From JALORV01 sp963724365 (GTDB taxonomy: Bacteria; Pseudomonadota; Gammaproteobacteria; Burkholderiales; Burkholderiaceae_F), in contig CAVRUR010000009.1 of NCBI GenBank assembly GCA_963724365.1, positions 43,770 through 107,769 on the forward strand: 64,000 nt of DNA, given 5' to 3'. The notes beneath the pieces are model-generated. The model did no database searches, had not been told where the DNA came from, and worked only from the letters and a program-made list of their open reading frames with translations. The position numbers and the translations under genes are program-made. Positions 1 through 8,584 of this stretch are shown here, one piece after another. The stretch's first letter is position 1, and every line of letters begins with the position of its first letter.

Positions 1-480
1 GGCACCGCGCACAATGACTTCGACTTCAAGCGGGTCGGCGGCGGCCTGCTGGTGCAGTCGCCGGATCTGCACACCATCGATGTGTCGAACCTCAAGGTCG
101 TCACGGCGAAGGCGCCGACGGCCGGCCAGCTGGCGGACCTGCTGTTTGCCTGGCGCGTGGCCAAGTTCGTGAAATCCAACACGATCGTCTTCGCGCACGA
201 CGGCATGACGCTCGGCGTTGGCGCCGGCCAGATGTCGCGCATCGACTCGGCGCGCATCGCGTCGATCAAGGCGAAGGAAGCGGGCCTGTCGCTGGCGGGC
301 TCCGCGGCCGCATCGGACGCGTTCTTCCCGTTCCGTGACGGCCTCGATGTGGTCGTCGATGCCGGCGCCACCTGCGTGATCCAGCCGGGCGGCAGCATGC
401 GCGATGAAGAAGTCATCGCGGCGGCCAACGAGCGGGGCGTTGCGATGGTGTTCACCGGGGTGAGGCACTTCAGGCACTGA
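1..480 (+). CDS. purH: Bifunctional AICAR transformylase / IMP cyclohydrolase PurH, C-terminal part
   Basis: Partial at the window edge: the reading frame is open from base 1 and ends in TGA at 478-480, so about 159 residues of a protein usually near 520 residues are present. This is the end of the AICAR formyltransferase domain, which transfers the formyl group from 10-formyl-THF in the penultimate step of purine synthesis. Diagnostic stretches are KFVKSNTIVF, GAGQMSRIDS, SDAFFPFRDG and IQPGGSMRDEEVI, all hallmarks of the family C-terminus. The protein ends VMVFTGVRHFRH-like, as in other PurH proteins. Location immediately upstream of ruvC is common in betaproteobacteria. The true start lies outside the window. 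Confidence 0.96.
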   Translation, partial: GTAHNDFDFKRVGGGLLVQSPDLHTIDVSNLKVVTAKAPTAGQLADLLFAWRVAKFVKSNTIVFAHDGMTLGVGAGQMSRIDSARIASIKAKEAGLSLAGSAAASDAFFPFRDGLDVVVDAGATCVIQPGGSMRDEEVIAAANERGVAMVFTGVRHFRH

Positions 481-559
481 GCGTGCGTGCCTACAGTGTG
501 TCGCGCTTCGCTATCAGCACTTTCGTTCATCCACCTTGCGCTTCAGGGCCGCGCGGCCC

Positions 560-745
560 GTTACTTTCTTTGTCTTGTCAAAGAAAGTAACCAAGGAAAG
601 CCGCGCCTGCGAAGGCGCCCTGCGGGTGCCCTGTGCTGCTCGGGGTCGCGGGCGGGCCTGCAAACTCGCTCCCCGCGGTCGCTCAGACAGGCAGGCCCTC
701 AACGACTCCCGCGCCCCCTGCGCTGCGCGGCGCCTTCGGAGGCAT
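560..745 (+). repeat. Dispersed hairpin-led repeat, diverged copy 1
   Basis: The element opens with a perfect 13-bp stem (560-572 with 579-591, GTTACTTTCTTTG / CAAAGAAAGTAAC) and runs on into GC-rich sequence organised like the copies at 781-979 and 45050-45247. It faces the 781-979 copy head-outward, so the two form a large inverted pair between purH and ruvC. Short open frames cross it on both strands but match no gene. The right boundary is approximate. Confidence 0.7.
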
Positions 746-780
746 TCAACAGCGTCGCGGACTCCTATGTCGGCACGGCG

Positions 781-979
781 CTGGTAGTCGTCCGCTCGGG
801 GACGCCGCAGCGGTGCGGGGCGGCAGCGGGGTCGTGCCGGGCGCGTGTCTGAGCGGCGCAGGGAGCGAGTTTCGCGCCCGGCCCGCTGACGCTCTGCAGC
901 GCAAGGGGAGCCGAAGGCCGACCTCGTGCGGTCGCCTTTCTTTGGTGACTTTCTTTGGCGAAGCAAAGAAAGTTACCGG
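781..979 (-). repeat. Dispersed hairpin-led repeat, copy 2 (near-identical to 45050-45247)
   Basis: Read on the minus strand, this stretch starts with GTAACTTTCTTTG-cttcgc-CAAAGAAAGTCAC. It then follows the 45 kb copy almost base for base for about 195 bp, including the segments around AGGCGACCGCACGAG and CTGCAGAGCGTCAGCGG. By eye roughly 95% of positions agree. Together with copy 1 it fills the 586-bp stretch 481-1066, where I see no credible gene. Confidence 0.85.
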
Positions 980-1099
980 CACGCGCCGTGGCGTCAGAAG
1001 TGACGCGCCGAACTCGTCGCGCGCGATGACGGAACGGATCGACGCGTAGCGCAAGAGGCACTGTGCATGCACGGACACCCTGCATGGCACAATCCCCTC

Positions 1100-1678
1100 G
1101 TGCCCCCATCCCTTCGAATACTCGGCATCGACCCCGGCCTCAACCGCACGGGGTACGGTGTGATCGAGGTGAGCGGAACGCGACTCGAGCCGATTGCCGC
1201 AGGCGTGATCCGCGTGCCGCCGGGTGACCTGCACGAACGCCTCGGCACCATCCTGCGCGCGCTCGGTGACGTGATCCGCGACACGCGGCCGCATGTGGCG
1301 ACGATCGAGAAGGTGTTCGTCAACGTGAATCCCCAGTCGACCCTGCTGCTCGGCCAGGCGCGCGGCGCGGCAATCTGCGCGGCGGTCGGCGAAGGCCTGG
1401 TCGTGCATGAGTACGCCGCGCTGCGGATCAAGCAGGCGGTCGTCGGCTTTGGCCAGGCCGACAAGAAACAGGTGCAGCTGATGGTGCAGCGCCTGCTCGC
1501 ACTCGACTCTGTCCCCGCGACCGATGCGGCCGATGCACTTGCGTGCGCGATCTGTCATGCGCATTCGCGCACGCTGCTGGCGGCGGTGACGCCTGCGGGA
1601 ACGAGCGTTGCGCCGCGGCGGGGATCGGCCAGCGCTTCGCGGCGCGCCTGGGCGGCACGGGCGGCGGGCGGCCGATGA
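1100..1678 (+). CDS. ruvC: Crossover junction endodeoxyribonuclease RuvC
   Basis: Holliday-junction resolvase that cuts branched DNA symmetrically during homologous recombination, working with the RuvAB motor. The protein begins near PSLRILGIDPGLNRTGYG. The acidic catalytic residues are visible as D in GIDPG, E in TIEKVF and the Asp pair in the VPATDAADALA segment. GTG at 1100 is preferred as start because the family begins a few residues before ILGIDPG; an ATG at 1067 would add 11 residues with no family counterpart. The C-terminal tail after CHAHSRTLL is Arg/Ala-rich and unconserved. The stop overlaps the ruvA start (ATGA), indicating translational coupling. Confidence 0.95.
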   Translation: MPPSLRILGIDPGLNRTGYGVIEVSGTRLEPIAAGVIRVPPGDLHERLGTILRALGDVIRDTRPHVATIEKVFVNVNPQSTLLLGQARGAAICAAVGEGLVVHEYAALRIKQAVVGFGQADKKQVQLMVQRLLALDSVPATDAADALACAICHAHSRTLLAAVTPAGTSVAPRRGSASASRRAWAARAAGGR

Positions 1679-2253
1679 TCGGTCGTCTCGAAGGACGATT
1701 GCTGGAAAAGAATCCGCCGACCCTACTTGTCGACGTCGGTGGTGTCGGCTATGAAGTCGATGTGCCGATGAGCACGTTTTATCAGCTGCCGGCGATTTCC
1801 GAGCGGGTTGTGCTGCTGACGCACCTCGCCATCCGCGAAGACGCGCACCAGCTCTATGGATTTGCCAGCGCCGATGAACGCATGGCGTTTCGCGAGCTGA
1901 TCAGGATTTCAGGCGTCGGCGCCCGCACCGCGCTGTCGGTGCTGTCCGGACTGTCCGTGACGGAGCTGGCACAGGCGATCACGCTGCAGGAAAGCGGGCG
2001 CCTGACGCGCATCCCAGGCATCGGCAAGAAGACCGCCGAGCGCCTGCTGCTTGAGCTCAAGGGCAAGCTCGGCGCCGAGCTGGGTTCGTCTCCGTCGGCA
2101 GCCGCCGGCGACAACAGCGCCGACGTGATGCGCGCGCTGCTGGCGCTGGGTTACAACGAGCGCGAGGCGAACGCGGCGGTGCGACAGTTGCCTGCTGGCG
2201 CAGGCACTGCCGACGGCATACGCCACGCCCTAAAATCGCTGGCCAAGGGCTGA
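1675..2253 (+). CDS. ruvA: Holliday junction branch migration protein RuvA
   Basis: RuvA binds the four-way junction as a tetramer and recruits the RuvB motor. The start MIGRLEGRLLEKNPPTLL is the canonical RuvA N-terminus. The helix-hairpin-helix motifs appear as ISGVGARTALSVLSGL and IPGIGKKTAERLLLEL. The C-terminal domain III (RALLALGYNEREANAAVRQL) that contacts RuvB is present. At 192 residues it is a normal length. It overlaps ruvC by four bases and lies 9 bp ahead of ruvB, so the three genes form one operon. Confidence 0.97.
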   Translation: MIGRLEGRLLEKNPPTLLVDVGGVGYEVDVPMSTFYQLPAISERVVLLTHLAIREDAHQLYGFASADERMAFRELIRISGVGARTALSVLSGLSVTELAQAITLQESGRLTRIPGIGKKTAERLLLELKGKLGAELGSSPSAAAGDNSADVMRALLALGYNEREANAAVRQLPAGAGTADGIRHALKSLAKG

Positions 2254-2262
2254 CGGCCGCCG

Positions 2263-3321
2263 GTGGCCACAAGCGCGGAGACGTCGTTGATCGAAGCAGA
2301 ACGCCTGGTTGCGGGAAACCCCGCGTCGCCGAACGAGGAAGCGATCGAGCGCGCGCTGAGACCGGGCTCGCTGGCCGAGTATGTCGGCCAGCCGAAGATC
2401 CGCGAACAGCTCGACATCTTCATCACCGCGGCGCGCAACCGGTCCGAAGCGCTCGATCACGTGCTGCTGTTTGGCCCGCCAGGGCTCGGCAAGACGACGC
2501 TGGCGCACATCATCGCGCGCGAGATGGGCGTGAACCTGCGCCAGACCTCCGGGCCGGTGCTGGAGCGGCCAGGTGACCTCGCCGCGATGCTGACGAACCT
2601 CGAGAAGCACGATGTGCTTTTCATCGACGAGATCCATCGCCTGTCGCCGGTGGTCGAGGAAATCCTCTATCCGGCTCTGGAAGACTTCCAGATCGACATC
2701 ATGATCGGCGAAGGCCCGGCGGCGCGCTCAATCAAGATCGACCTGCCGCCGTTCACCCTGGTCGGGGCCACGACCCGCGCCGGCATGCTCACCAACCCGC
2801 TGCGTGACCGGTTCGGCATCGTCGCTCGGCTGGAGTTCTATTCGACCGAGGAACTGACCTCGATCGTCACGCGCTCGTCGAGGCTGCTGAATGCCCGTGC
2901 CAGCGCGGAGGGTGCGCGCGAGATCGCCAGGCGTTCGCGCGGCACGCCACGCGTGGCCAACCGGCTGCTGCGGCGCGTCCGCGACTTCGCGGAGGTCAAG
3001 GGCAGCGGCGAGATCTCGGCCGAAGTCGCCGATGCGGCATTGGCCATGCTCGAAGTGGACCGCCTCGGGCTGGATGTAATGGACCGCAAGCTGTTGCTGG
3101 CGGTCATCGACAAGTTCGCGGGAGGCCCGGTCGGCATCGACAATCTCGCGGCGGCCGTCGGTGAAGAACGCGATACGCTGGAAGATGTCGTCGAGCCGTA
3201 CCTGATTCAGCAAGGCATGCTGCAGCGGACACCGCGGGGTCGGGTGGCGGCGTTGGCCGCATACCGGCACTTCGAGCGGGTCGAGCCGCGGCGGGACGGG
3301 GGTGTGGGCGAGCTGCTCTAG
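2263..3321 (+). CDS. ruvB: Holliday junction branch migration helicase RuvB
   Basis: AAA+ ATPase that pumps DNA through the RuvA-bound junction. Walker A is GPPGLGKTTLA at about residues 71-81, Walker B is LFIDEIHR, and sensor sequence VGATTRAGML follows. The C-terminal winged helix ends with the usual GMLQRTPRGRVA. The start is GTG at 2263, giving 352 residues, slightly longer than the family average because of a divergent first 20 residues; family similarity is firm from RALRPGSLAEYVGQ onward. It is the last gene of purH-adjacent ruvCAB. Confidence 0.97.
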   Translation: MATSAETSLIEAERLVAGNPASPNEEAIERALRPGSLAEYVGQPKIREQLDIFITAARNRSEALDHVLLFGPPGLGKTTLAHIIAREMGVNLRQTSGPVLERPGDLAAMLTNLEKHDVLFIDEIHRLSPVVEEILYPALEDFQIDIMIGEGPAARSIKIDLPPFTLVGATTRAGMLTNPLRDRFGIVARLEFYSTEELTSIVTRSSRLLNARASAEGAREIARRSRGTPRVANRLLRRVRDFAEVKGSGEISAEVADAALAMLEVDRLGLDVMDRKLLLAVIDKFAGGPVGIDNLAAAVGEERDTLEDVVEPYLIQQGMLQRTPRGRVAALAAYRHFERVEPRRDGGVGELL

Positions 3322-3397
3322 CCAAATCCTGACATTCGCACCCTGTTGCACCGCGGCGGGGTGTCCGCGGCACGCCATTGCTCTAGAATTCCGCGCT

Positions 3398-3427
3398 TTG
3401 CGAAAGCGCCCCGGTCGGCATTAGAAT
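3398..3427 (+). promoter_or_regulatory. Candidate sigma-70 promoter for the tonB-exb operon
   Basis: TTGCGA at 3398-3403 and TAGAAT at 3422-3427 are separated by 18 bp and lie 38 bp ahead of the tonB start. Identified by sequence match only. Confidence 0.35.
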
Positions 3428-3464
3428 CGCGGGTTTTTCGCCGGGGCGAGCCCGGGAGGGCGTC

Positions 3465-4109
3465 ATGGACTACGCACAGCAGCAGCGCAATCCGGGCCGA
3501 CACGTGGTGGGAATCACTGCGGTCGTGCTGCTGCACGTCCTGATCGTTTATGCGCTGGTTACCGGGCTGGCGCGTACCGTTGTCGAGGTGATCAAGGGCC
3601 CGATCGACGTCAAGGTGATCGAGGAGATCATCAAGAAGCCGCCCCCGCCGCCAGAAGTCGTCCCTCCGCCGCCGAAGGTGGCCGCGCCGCCGCCGCCGTT
3701 CATTCCGCCGCCGGAGGTCAATATCGCGCCGCCGCCGAATCCCGCGCCGGCCATTTCAGCAGTCACGCAGGAAGCGCCGGCCGGACCGCAGGCTCCCGTC
3801 ATCCAGAAGCCGGCCGAAGCGCCGGCTCCGGCCCCGGCGGTTCGCAGTGCTCGTGTCGCGTGCGCCAATTACATCGAAGTCATGCAGTCGATCGTCTATC
3901 CGCGCGAAGCGCTGAAGGACAACCTCGAAGGCGAGGTGGTGATCGAGTTCACGGTGGCTGCCAACGGGCAGGTCAAGGACACCGTGATCAAGTCGTCGAC
4001 GAATCGCGTTTTCAACCGCGCGTCGATGGCGGTGGTTTCTCAGCTGTCCTGCCAGGGGCAGGGGCAGGACGTACGGGTGCAGGCCCCGATCAGTTTCAAG
4101 CTTCGTTAA
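3465..4109 (+). CDS. tonB: Energy transducer TonB
   Basis: TonB couples the proton motive force, via ExbB-ExbD, to outer-membrane receptors. Visible in order are a short cytoplasmic N-terminus and one membrane segment (ITAVVLLHVLIVYALV, about residues 17-32). A proline-rich periplasmic spacer with KKPPPPPEVVPPPP and repeated PPP tracts follows (about residues 50-110). The C-terminal TonB domain (about 125-214) contains YPREALKDNLEGEVVIEFTV, matching the YPxxAxxxxxxGxVxV signature. Length 214 is typical. It heads an operon with exbB and two exbD genes. The two TonB-dependent receptors at 9-14.8 kb are plausible clients. Confidence 0.93.
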   Translation: MDYAQQQRNPGRHVVGITAVVLLHVLIVYALVTGLARTVVEVIKGPIDVKVIEEIIKKPPPPPEVVPPPPKVAAPPPPFIPPPEVNIAPPPNPAPAISAVTQEAPAGPQAPVIQKPAEAPAPAPAVRSARVACANYIEVMQSIVYPREALKDNLEGEVVIEFTVAANGQVKDTVIKSSTNRVFNRASMAVVSQLSCQGQGQDVRVQAPISFKLR

Positions 4110-4203
4110 CAGGTAGGGACAAAGGCGATCGGACCTTGGCGCCACCGCGCCGCGTGACTCTCCTTTTTCACCTTTGACCCATCTTCCACCAGGAGATTTA
4201 GCA

Positions 4204-5079
4204 ATGATCTCGATCATCCGTCGCCATGCCGCCACTCTGGCGATTCTGGCCGTTACCGGCCTTGCTGCACCTACTTCCGTGATTGCCCAGCAGGACGCTT
4301 CGAAGGCTGCCCCGGCAGCCGAGGCGCCTGCACCCGCTGCGGCACCGGCCGCGGCCCGCGCTGCGCCGATGCCCGCGCCGACAGTCACCAAGGAGACCAT
4401 TGAAAACCCGTACGGCCTCGAGGCCCTGTGGCGTCAGGGTGACTTCGTATCCAAGGGCACGCTGATCATCCTGGTCATCATGTCCATGGGCAGCTGGTAC
4501 ATCATCTTCGTCAAGCTGTGGGAGCAGTTCAAGCTGATGCGCCAGGGCCGCGAGATGGCTGCTGCGTTCTGGAAGTCGGCTTCGCTGAAGGATGGTGCCA
4601 AGAAGCTCAAGGACGGCAGCGCGTTCCGCTACATCGCCGAAACCGGGCTCGCGGCGAACGAACACCACGAGGGTGCGCTGACTGAGAACATCGATCTCAA
4701 CACCTGGGTGACGATGTCCGTGCAGCGCGCGGTCGACACGGTGCAGAGCCGTCAGCAGGACGGACTCGCTTTCCTCGCGACGGTCGGATCGACGGCGCCG
4801 TTCGTGGGTTTGTTCGGGACGGTGTGGGGCATCTATCACGCACTGACGGCCATCGGCATCGCCGGCCAGGCGTCGATCGACAAGGTCGCGGGTCCGGTGG
4901 GCGAGGCGCTGATCATGACGGCCATCGGCCTGGCGGTCGCGGTGCCGGCCGTCATGGGATACAACTGGCTGGTCCGCCGCAACAAGACCGCGATGGAAAC
5001 GGTCCGCGCCTTCGGCTCCGATCTGCACGCAGTGCTGCTCGGTCGCAAGGTTGAAATGAAGGGCGCGCCCGCGCGCTGA
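4204..5079 (+). CDS. exbB: MotA/TolQ/ExbB proton channel family protein (ExbB)
   Basis: Inner-membrane proton-channel subunit of the TonB motor. The ATG at 4204 is chosen for its strong AGGAG site 8 bp upstream. The N-terminus has a signal-like segment ending near VIAQQ, then an Ala/Pro-rich periplasmic stretch, as in the long ExbB variants. Transmembrane segment 1 is GTLIILVIMSMGSWYIIFVKL. The two conserved C-terminal helices include LATVGSTAPFVGLFGTVWGI and the segment ending AVAVPAVMGYNWL, which carry the family signature. Length 291 residues. It is followed 24 bp later by exbD. Confidence 0.93.
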   Translation: MISIIRRHAATLAILAVTGLAAPTSVIAQQDASKAAPAAEAPAPAAAPAAARAAPMPAPTVTKETIENPYGLEALWRQGDFVSKGTLIILVIMSMGSWYIIFVKLWEQFKLMRQGREMAAAFWKSASLKDGAKKLKDGSAFRYIAETGLAANEHHEGALTENIDLNTWVTMSVQRAVDTVQSRQQDGLAFLATVGSTAPFVGLFGTVWGIYHALTAIGIAGQASIDKVAGPVGEALIMTAIGLAVAVPAVMGYNWLVRRNKTAMETVRAFGSDLHAVLLGRKVEMKGAPAR

Positions 5080-5103
5080 GCGACAGGTCGACGGAGACTC
5101 CCC

Positions 5104-5535
5104 ATGGCGATGAATATCGCGTCGGAAGACGGCGGCGAAGACGAAGCCATCTCGACGATCAACACCACGCCGCTGGTCGACGTGATGCTGGTGCTGCTGA
5201 TCATCTTCCTGGTCACGATTCCGGTCATCACGCAGTCGGTTCCGCTGAAGCTGCCGGAGGAGATCAACCTACCCCGGCAGACCAAGCCGGAGAACATCGA
5301 GATTGCGGTCACCAAGGACGGCGACGTCTTCTGGGGCCTGCAGCAGGTGCGTGACAACGACGAGTTGCTGGATCGACTGAAGAAGGTTGCAGTCATCCAG
5401 CCGCAGCCGGAGGTTCACATCCGCGGTGATCTTGCCGGCCGCTACGAGTTTGTCGGACGCGTCGTGTTCGCTGCCCAGCGTGCCGGGATCCAGAAGATCG
5501 GATTCGTGACCGAGCCACCGCCACGCGGCGGCTGA
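5104..5535 (+). CDS. exbD: Biopolymer transport protein ExbD (first copy)
   Basis: Single-span inner-membrane protein that supplies the protonatable Asp of the TonB motor. The sequence reads STINTTPLVDVMLVLLIIFLV, where the Asp in PLVDVMLVLL is the conserved functional residue. The periplasmic domain with VHIRGDLAGRYEFVGRVV follows. At 143 residues it has normal length. It is one of two tandem paralogues in this operon; the second is at 5564. Tandem exbD pairs are known in proteobacterial TonB clusters, and the copies differ enough that neither looks redundant by recent duplication. Confidence 0.93.
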   Translation: MAMNIASEDGGEDEAISTINTTPLVDVMLVLLIIFLVTIPVITQSVPLKLPEEINLPRQTKPENIEIAVTKDGDVFWGLQQVRDNDELLDRLKKVAVIQPQPEVHIRGDLAGRYEFVGRVVFAAQRAGIQKIGFVTEPPPRGG

Positions 5536-5563
5536 TCGCCGTGCCGGTTCGAGGAGAACTGCA

Positions 5564-5995
5564 ATGGGAATGAATGTCGGTTCGGGCGGCGGTTCGCAGG
5601 ACCCGGACGTGATGGTCGAAATCAACACCACGCCGTTGATCGACGTGATGCTGGTGCTGCTCGTCATGCTGATCATCACGATTCCGATCCAGCTGCACTC
5701 GGTCAACCTCAACATGCCGGTGGGCACACCGCCGCCGCCGACCGAGAAGCCGGTGGTCATCACGGTCGACGTCGACTTCGACGGCACGATCTACTGGAAC
5801 GGCGATGTCGTTGCCGATCGGGCCGCCCTCGAGGCCCGACTGACCGACGCCGCAGCCCAGCCGGTGCAGCCGGAGGTCCATCTCCGTCCGAACAAGCTCG
5901 CCGAGTACAAGGATGTCGCCGCGGTGATGGCCTCGGCGCAGCGACTCGGCGTGACGAAGCTCGGCCTGGTGGGCAACGAGCAGTTCGTGCGCTGA
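5564..5995 (+). CDS. exbD: Biopolymer transport protein ExbD (second copy)
   Basis: Second ExbD/TolR-family protein, 143 residues, preceded by GAGGAG. It keeps EINTTPLIDVMLVLLVMLI with the conserved Asp, then a periplasmic region containing VHLRPNKLAEYKDVAAVMASAQ. Compared with the first copy it has a PPPPTEKPVV linker instead of charged residues. It sits 28 bp after the first exbD and 8 bp before the TPR gene, so it belongs to the same transcript. Whether it joins the same motor or an alternative one cannot be told from sequence. Confidence 0.92.
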   Translation: MGMNVGSGGGSQDPDVMVEINTTPLIDVMLVLLVMLIITIPIQLHSVNLNMPVGTPPPPTEKPVVITVDVDFDGTIYWNGDVVADRAALEARLTDAAAQPVQPEVHLRPNKLAEYKDVAAVMASAQRLGVTKLGLVGNEQFVR

Positions 5996-6003
5996 GCGCG
6001 TCG

Positions 6004-7191
6004 ATGAAGCTGCTGATCCGCTTCCTGGTGGTGTTCGCGCTGGCCGCGAGCGTTCACGTTGCGCACGCGCAGCTGCGCCCCGAGGTCGGCAAGCCGCTGC
6101 AGCAGGCGTCGGAGCTGCTCAAGGCAAACCGCGCCAAGGAGGCGCTGGCGAAGGTGCGCGAAGCCGACGCGGTCGCCAACAAGACGCCGGCCGAGCAGCT
6201 GACGGTCGACCGCATGCGCGGTGCAGCGGCGGCGCGCGCAGGCGACCCGCAGACCGCCATCAAGTCGTTCGAGGCGACGATGGCGTCGGGCAAGCTCAGC
6301 CCGGCCGAACAGGCGCAGACGGCCGAGCAGCTCGCTCACCTGTACTCGCAGGTGAAGGACTGGAACAAGACACGAGAGTGGGCGCAGAAGGCAAAGCAAC
6401 TGGGCGGCAACGCGGCCGACCTCGACAAGTTGCTGGCTTACGTCAATTCGCAGTCGGGTGACTTCGCCGCGATCGCGCGTGACGCGCAGGCCGCCATCGA
6501 GGCGGCGGAGAAGGCTGGGCGCCGCCCCGAAGAGGCCGACCTTCTTCGCTTGTCGGACGCGCTGCGCCGGACGGGCAATAACGCCGGGCAGTCAGCTGTG
6601 CTCGAAAAGCTCGTCAGCAATTATCCGAAACAGGAATACTGGGCGATCGTTCTCGGCCGCATCCAGAGCAAGCCCGGCTTCTCGGGACGTCTCACGTTCG
6701 ACGTCATGCGGCTCAGACGCGAGACCAAGACGCTGGAGACGGCCGAGGACTATGTCGAAATGACCCAGCTTGCGCTGCAAAGTGGCCAGGCTGCGGAGGC
6801 CAAGGCAGTCATCGACGAGGGCTTTGCACGCGGCATCGTCGGGAAGGGTGCGGAGGCCGAGCGGCAGAAGCGCCTGCAGGCGTTGGCCGCGCAAAAAGCC
6901 GCTGACGCGCCCCGGGATCTCGCCAAGGCCGAAGCCGAAGCCCCGGACGATGCCAATGTCCTGGTGCGTATCGGCATGGCCTATACCGGCCTGGGACAGT
7001 ACGACAAGGGCATCGCCCTGATGCAGAAGGGCATTGCCAAGGGTGGACTCAAGCAGGCCGAGGATGCACGGTTGCACCTGGGCATCGCCAACCTGCGAGC
7101 CGGACACAAGGCCAAGGCCAACGAGGCATTCCGGAGTGTGAAGGGGTCAGATGGCACGGCCGATCTGGCACGCCTCTGGACCCGCGTCTAG
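6004..7191 (+). CDS. Tetratricopeptide-repeat periplasmic protein of the TonB operon
   Basis: A 395-residue protein with a clear signal peptide (MKLLIRFLVVFALAASVHVAHA, cleavage after HA). It is built from helical TPR-like repeats, for example ELLKANRAKEALAKVREADA and RIGMAYTGLGQYDKGIALMQKG. No catalytic motif is seen. Its position, 8 bp after exbD, indicates a role tied to the TonB motor; similar TPR proteins occur at the end of tonB-exbB-exbD-exbD clusters, but I know of no fixed function. Probably a periplasmic protein-binding scaffold (inference). Confidence 0.8.
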   Translation: MKLLIRFLVVFALAASVHVAHAQLRPEVGKPLQQASELLKANRAKEALAKVREADAVANKTPAEQLTVDRMRGAAAARAGDPQTAIKSFEATMASGKLSPAEQAQTAEQLAHLYSQVKDWNKTREWAQKAKQLGGNAADLDKLLAYVNSQSGDFAAIARDAQAAIEAAEKAGRRPEEADLLRLSDALRRTGNNAGQSAVLEKLVSNYPKQEYWAIVLGRIQSKPGFSGRLTFDVMRLRRETKTLETAEDYVEMTQLALQSGQAAEAKAVIDEGFARGIVGKGAEAERQKRLQALAAQKAADAPRDLAKAEAEAPDDANVLVRIGMAYTGLGQYDKGIALMQKGIAKGGLKQAEDARLHLGIANLRAGHKAKANEAFRSVKGSDGTADLARLWTRV

Positions 7192-7285
7192 CGCAATCAG
7201 CGCCGCGCAAGCCGGGCTGACAACACACCTGCCCGGCTGCCGTTCTTCAGCGCCGTCGTCAGTGACGGCGCCGCAAGCGGCGCTA

Positions 7286-7720
7286 TTACTTCAGTGAAGC
7301 CAGGTAGGCGACCACGTCTTCAACCTCTGCCGCCGAGAGTTTCGGAGCATCGCCCTGGCCAATGCCGGACTTGTGGAAGCTCGGCATCGCCGCGCCACGC
7401 GTGACGCGCGAAAAATCGACGACCGACAGGCGCAACTGAGCCGGCGTCAGCGCCGCGCCGACACCGTCGAGCGCCGGTCCGCGCTTGCCGCCCGGCTGCA
7501 TGTCCTTGTCTTTGATGGAATGACAGGTGAGGCAGTTGGCCGCCCCGCGCTTGACGAGCAAGGCCCGGCCGCGCTGCGCGTCGCCCGGCTTGCCGGTCAG
7601 CGATTGCGGGATGCCGTCGCCGACGACCTTGTACTCCGCCACCTGTGCCCACGCGATCCCGGCGCTTGCGACCAGGGTCAGCGCCAGAGTACCGATCATC
7701 ACTGTGTGTCTCATCGTCAT
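7286..7720 (-). CDS. soxX: SoxX-like monoheme cytochrome c
   Basis: Periplasmic c-type cytochrome of 144 residues with a signal peptide ending AGIAWA. One heme motif, CLTCH, is present, and the probable distal ligand Met lies in GAAMPSFHK. The pattern GDAQRGRALLVKRGAANCLTCHSI and a C-terminal VEDVVAYLASLK match SoxX, the electron-accepting partner of SoxA in thiosulfate oxidation. No soxA, soxYZ or soxB is visible nearby, so the gene is isolated here and its physiological partner is unknown. A generic class I cytochrome c is the alternative. It converges with the TPR gene across a 94-bp gap rich in short hairpins. Confidence 0.75.
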   Translation of the reverse strand: MTMRHTVMIGTLALTLVASAGIAWAQVAEYKVVGDGIPQSLTGKPGDAQRGRALLVKRGAANCLTCHSIKDKDMQPGGKRGPALDGVGAALTPAQLRLSVVDFSRVTRGAAMPSFHKSGIGQGDAPKLSAAEVEDVVAYLASLK

Positions 7721-7946
7721 TCAGGGCTCGGCCCTGCTCCGTCTTCATGCCCGGACGGTGCACTGACTGCGCGCCGTCCGGACGCTTCTGGGAGTGGCTA
7801 GTCTGGCTCGCGCCAGCTGACGATGGTTTGGCGCAACGCAAGCAACGTCGCGCACGACGGGCGCTGCATGGGCGTTGTGATCGGAAAAGCCGGCAGGCGG
7901 GCCACCGCCGACGTCACCGGCGGGGATCATTCCGTTAGAACGCGAC

Positions 7947-7985
7947 GGTCGTCCCGGCCCCTTGAAGCAAGGGGCCGGGACGATC
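7947..7985. repeat. Strong 17-bp inverted repeat
   Basis: Arms 7947-7963 and 7969-7985 pair over 17 bp with one wobble around a 5-base loop; the core is CGTCCCGGCCCCTT / AAGGGGCCGGGACG. It lies between soxX and the small gene at 8025, both on the minus strand. No T-run follows on either strand, so it may be a processing or weak terminator hairpin. Nothing else is seen in 7721-8024. Confidence 0.6.
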
Positions 7986-8024
7986 ACATCGATGGATGTC
8001 GTGCCGCAGATGCCGGGTGAAGAG

Positions 8025-8204
8025 TCAGCGCTGCTTCGTCTCCCCCGACGTTTCGGCCAGTGCCTGTGGCTTGATCCGGGCCGCGAGGAACACGGCCTGG
8101 TCCTTCTCGTGGTCCGCGACGGCCACGACTGCACTGAATATGGCGAAGGTCACCACGGCGGCGGCAGCGGCTGCGACGGAGCGTTGGGCAAGTTTGTCTT
8201 TCAT
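8025..8204 (-). CDS. Small membrane-anchored protein, 59 residues
   Basis: Unrecognised small gene. The reading frame runs from ATG (8204-8202) to TGA (8025-8027) and is preceded by GGAGG six bases before the start, an excellent ribosome binding site. The product begins MKDKLAQRSVAAAAAAVV, continues with a hydrophobic segment (FAIFSAVVAVA, about residues 20-30), then a charged tail with VFLAARIKPQ. A signal peptide or single membrane anchor is likely. It points away from a second small protein of similar architecture at 8585. Function unknown; the strong RBS and hydrophobic segment argue that it is real. Confidence 0.55.
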   Translation of the reverse strand: MKDKLAQRSVAAAAAAVVTFAIFSAVVAVADHEKDQAVFLAARIKPQALAETSGETKQR

Positions 8205-8584
8205 GATGTCCTCCAGATGGGCTGGGTTGCCCGCCGGTCAGCGGATGAGGCGCATTTCATCGTGTTCGCGCCGTTCGCTCCACGGAAGAAGCCGTGCCGC
8301 CAGGCCGGCAGATTCACGCGACTGGCGGTTCATCAGACGCCGGCAGCCCGTCGCGCCAATGCAGCGACGCCTGACGTGCCCGAAACCGGCGTGAAGCGTC
8401 GCTGGCGGCGACGAACTGCGGCGGGGCCGGATGAACTGCACAAAGGCGCCTGGGCGCGACGAAACCGGCCTTGCAGTTCACGCCGCGATTTGTGCAGCCG
8501 GTCGCAAGTCGCTCGAAAGTCTCCGTTCGTGATGCCTACAGTGCACCCATCGACAACGCACTTGCTTCACGAAAGGACCGCACC

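Noticed and set aside
487..966. Several ORFs of 83-150 residues on both strands between purH and ruvC
   Set aside because: They fall in the dispersed repeats and translate the hairpins (VTFFASPKKVTK-like strings); this is a known source of spurious gene calls.
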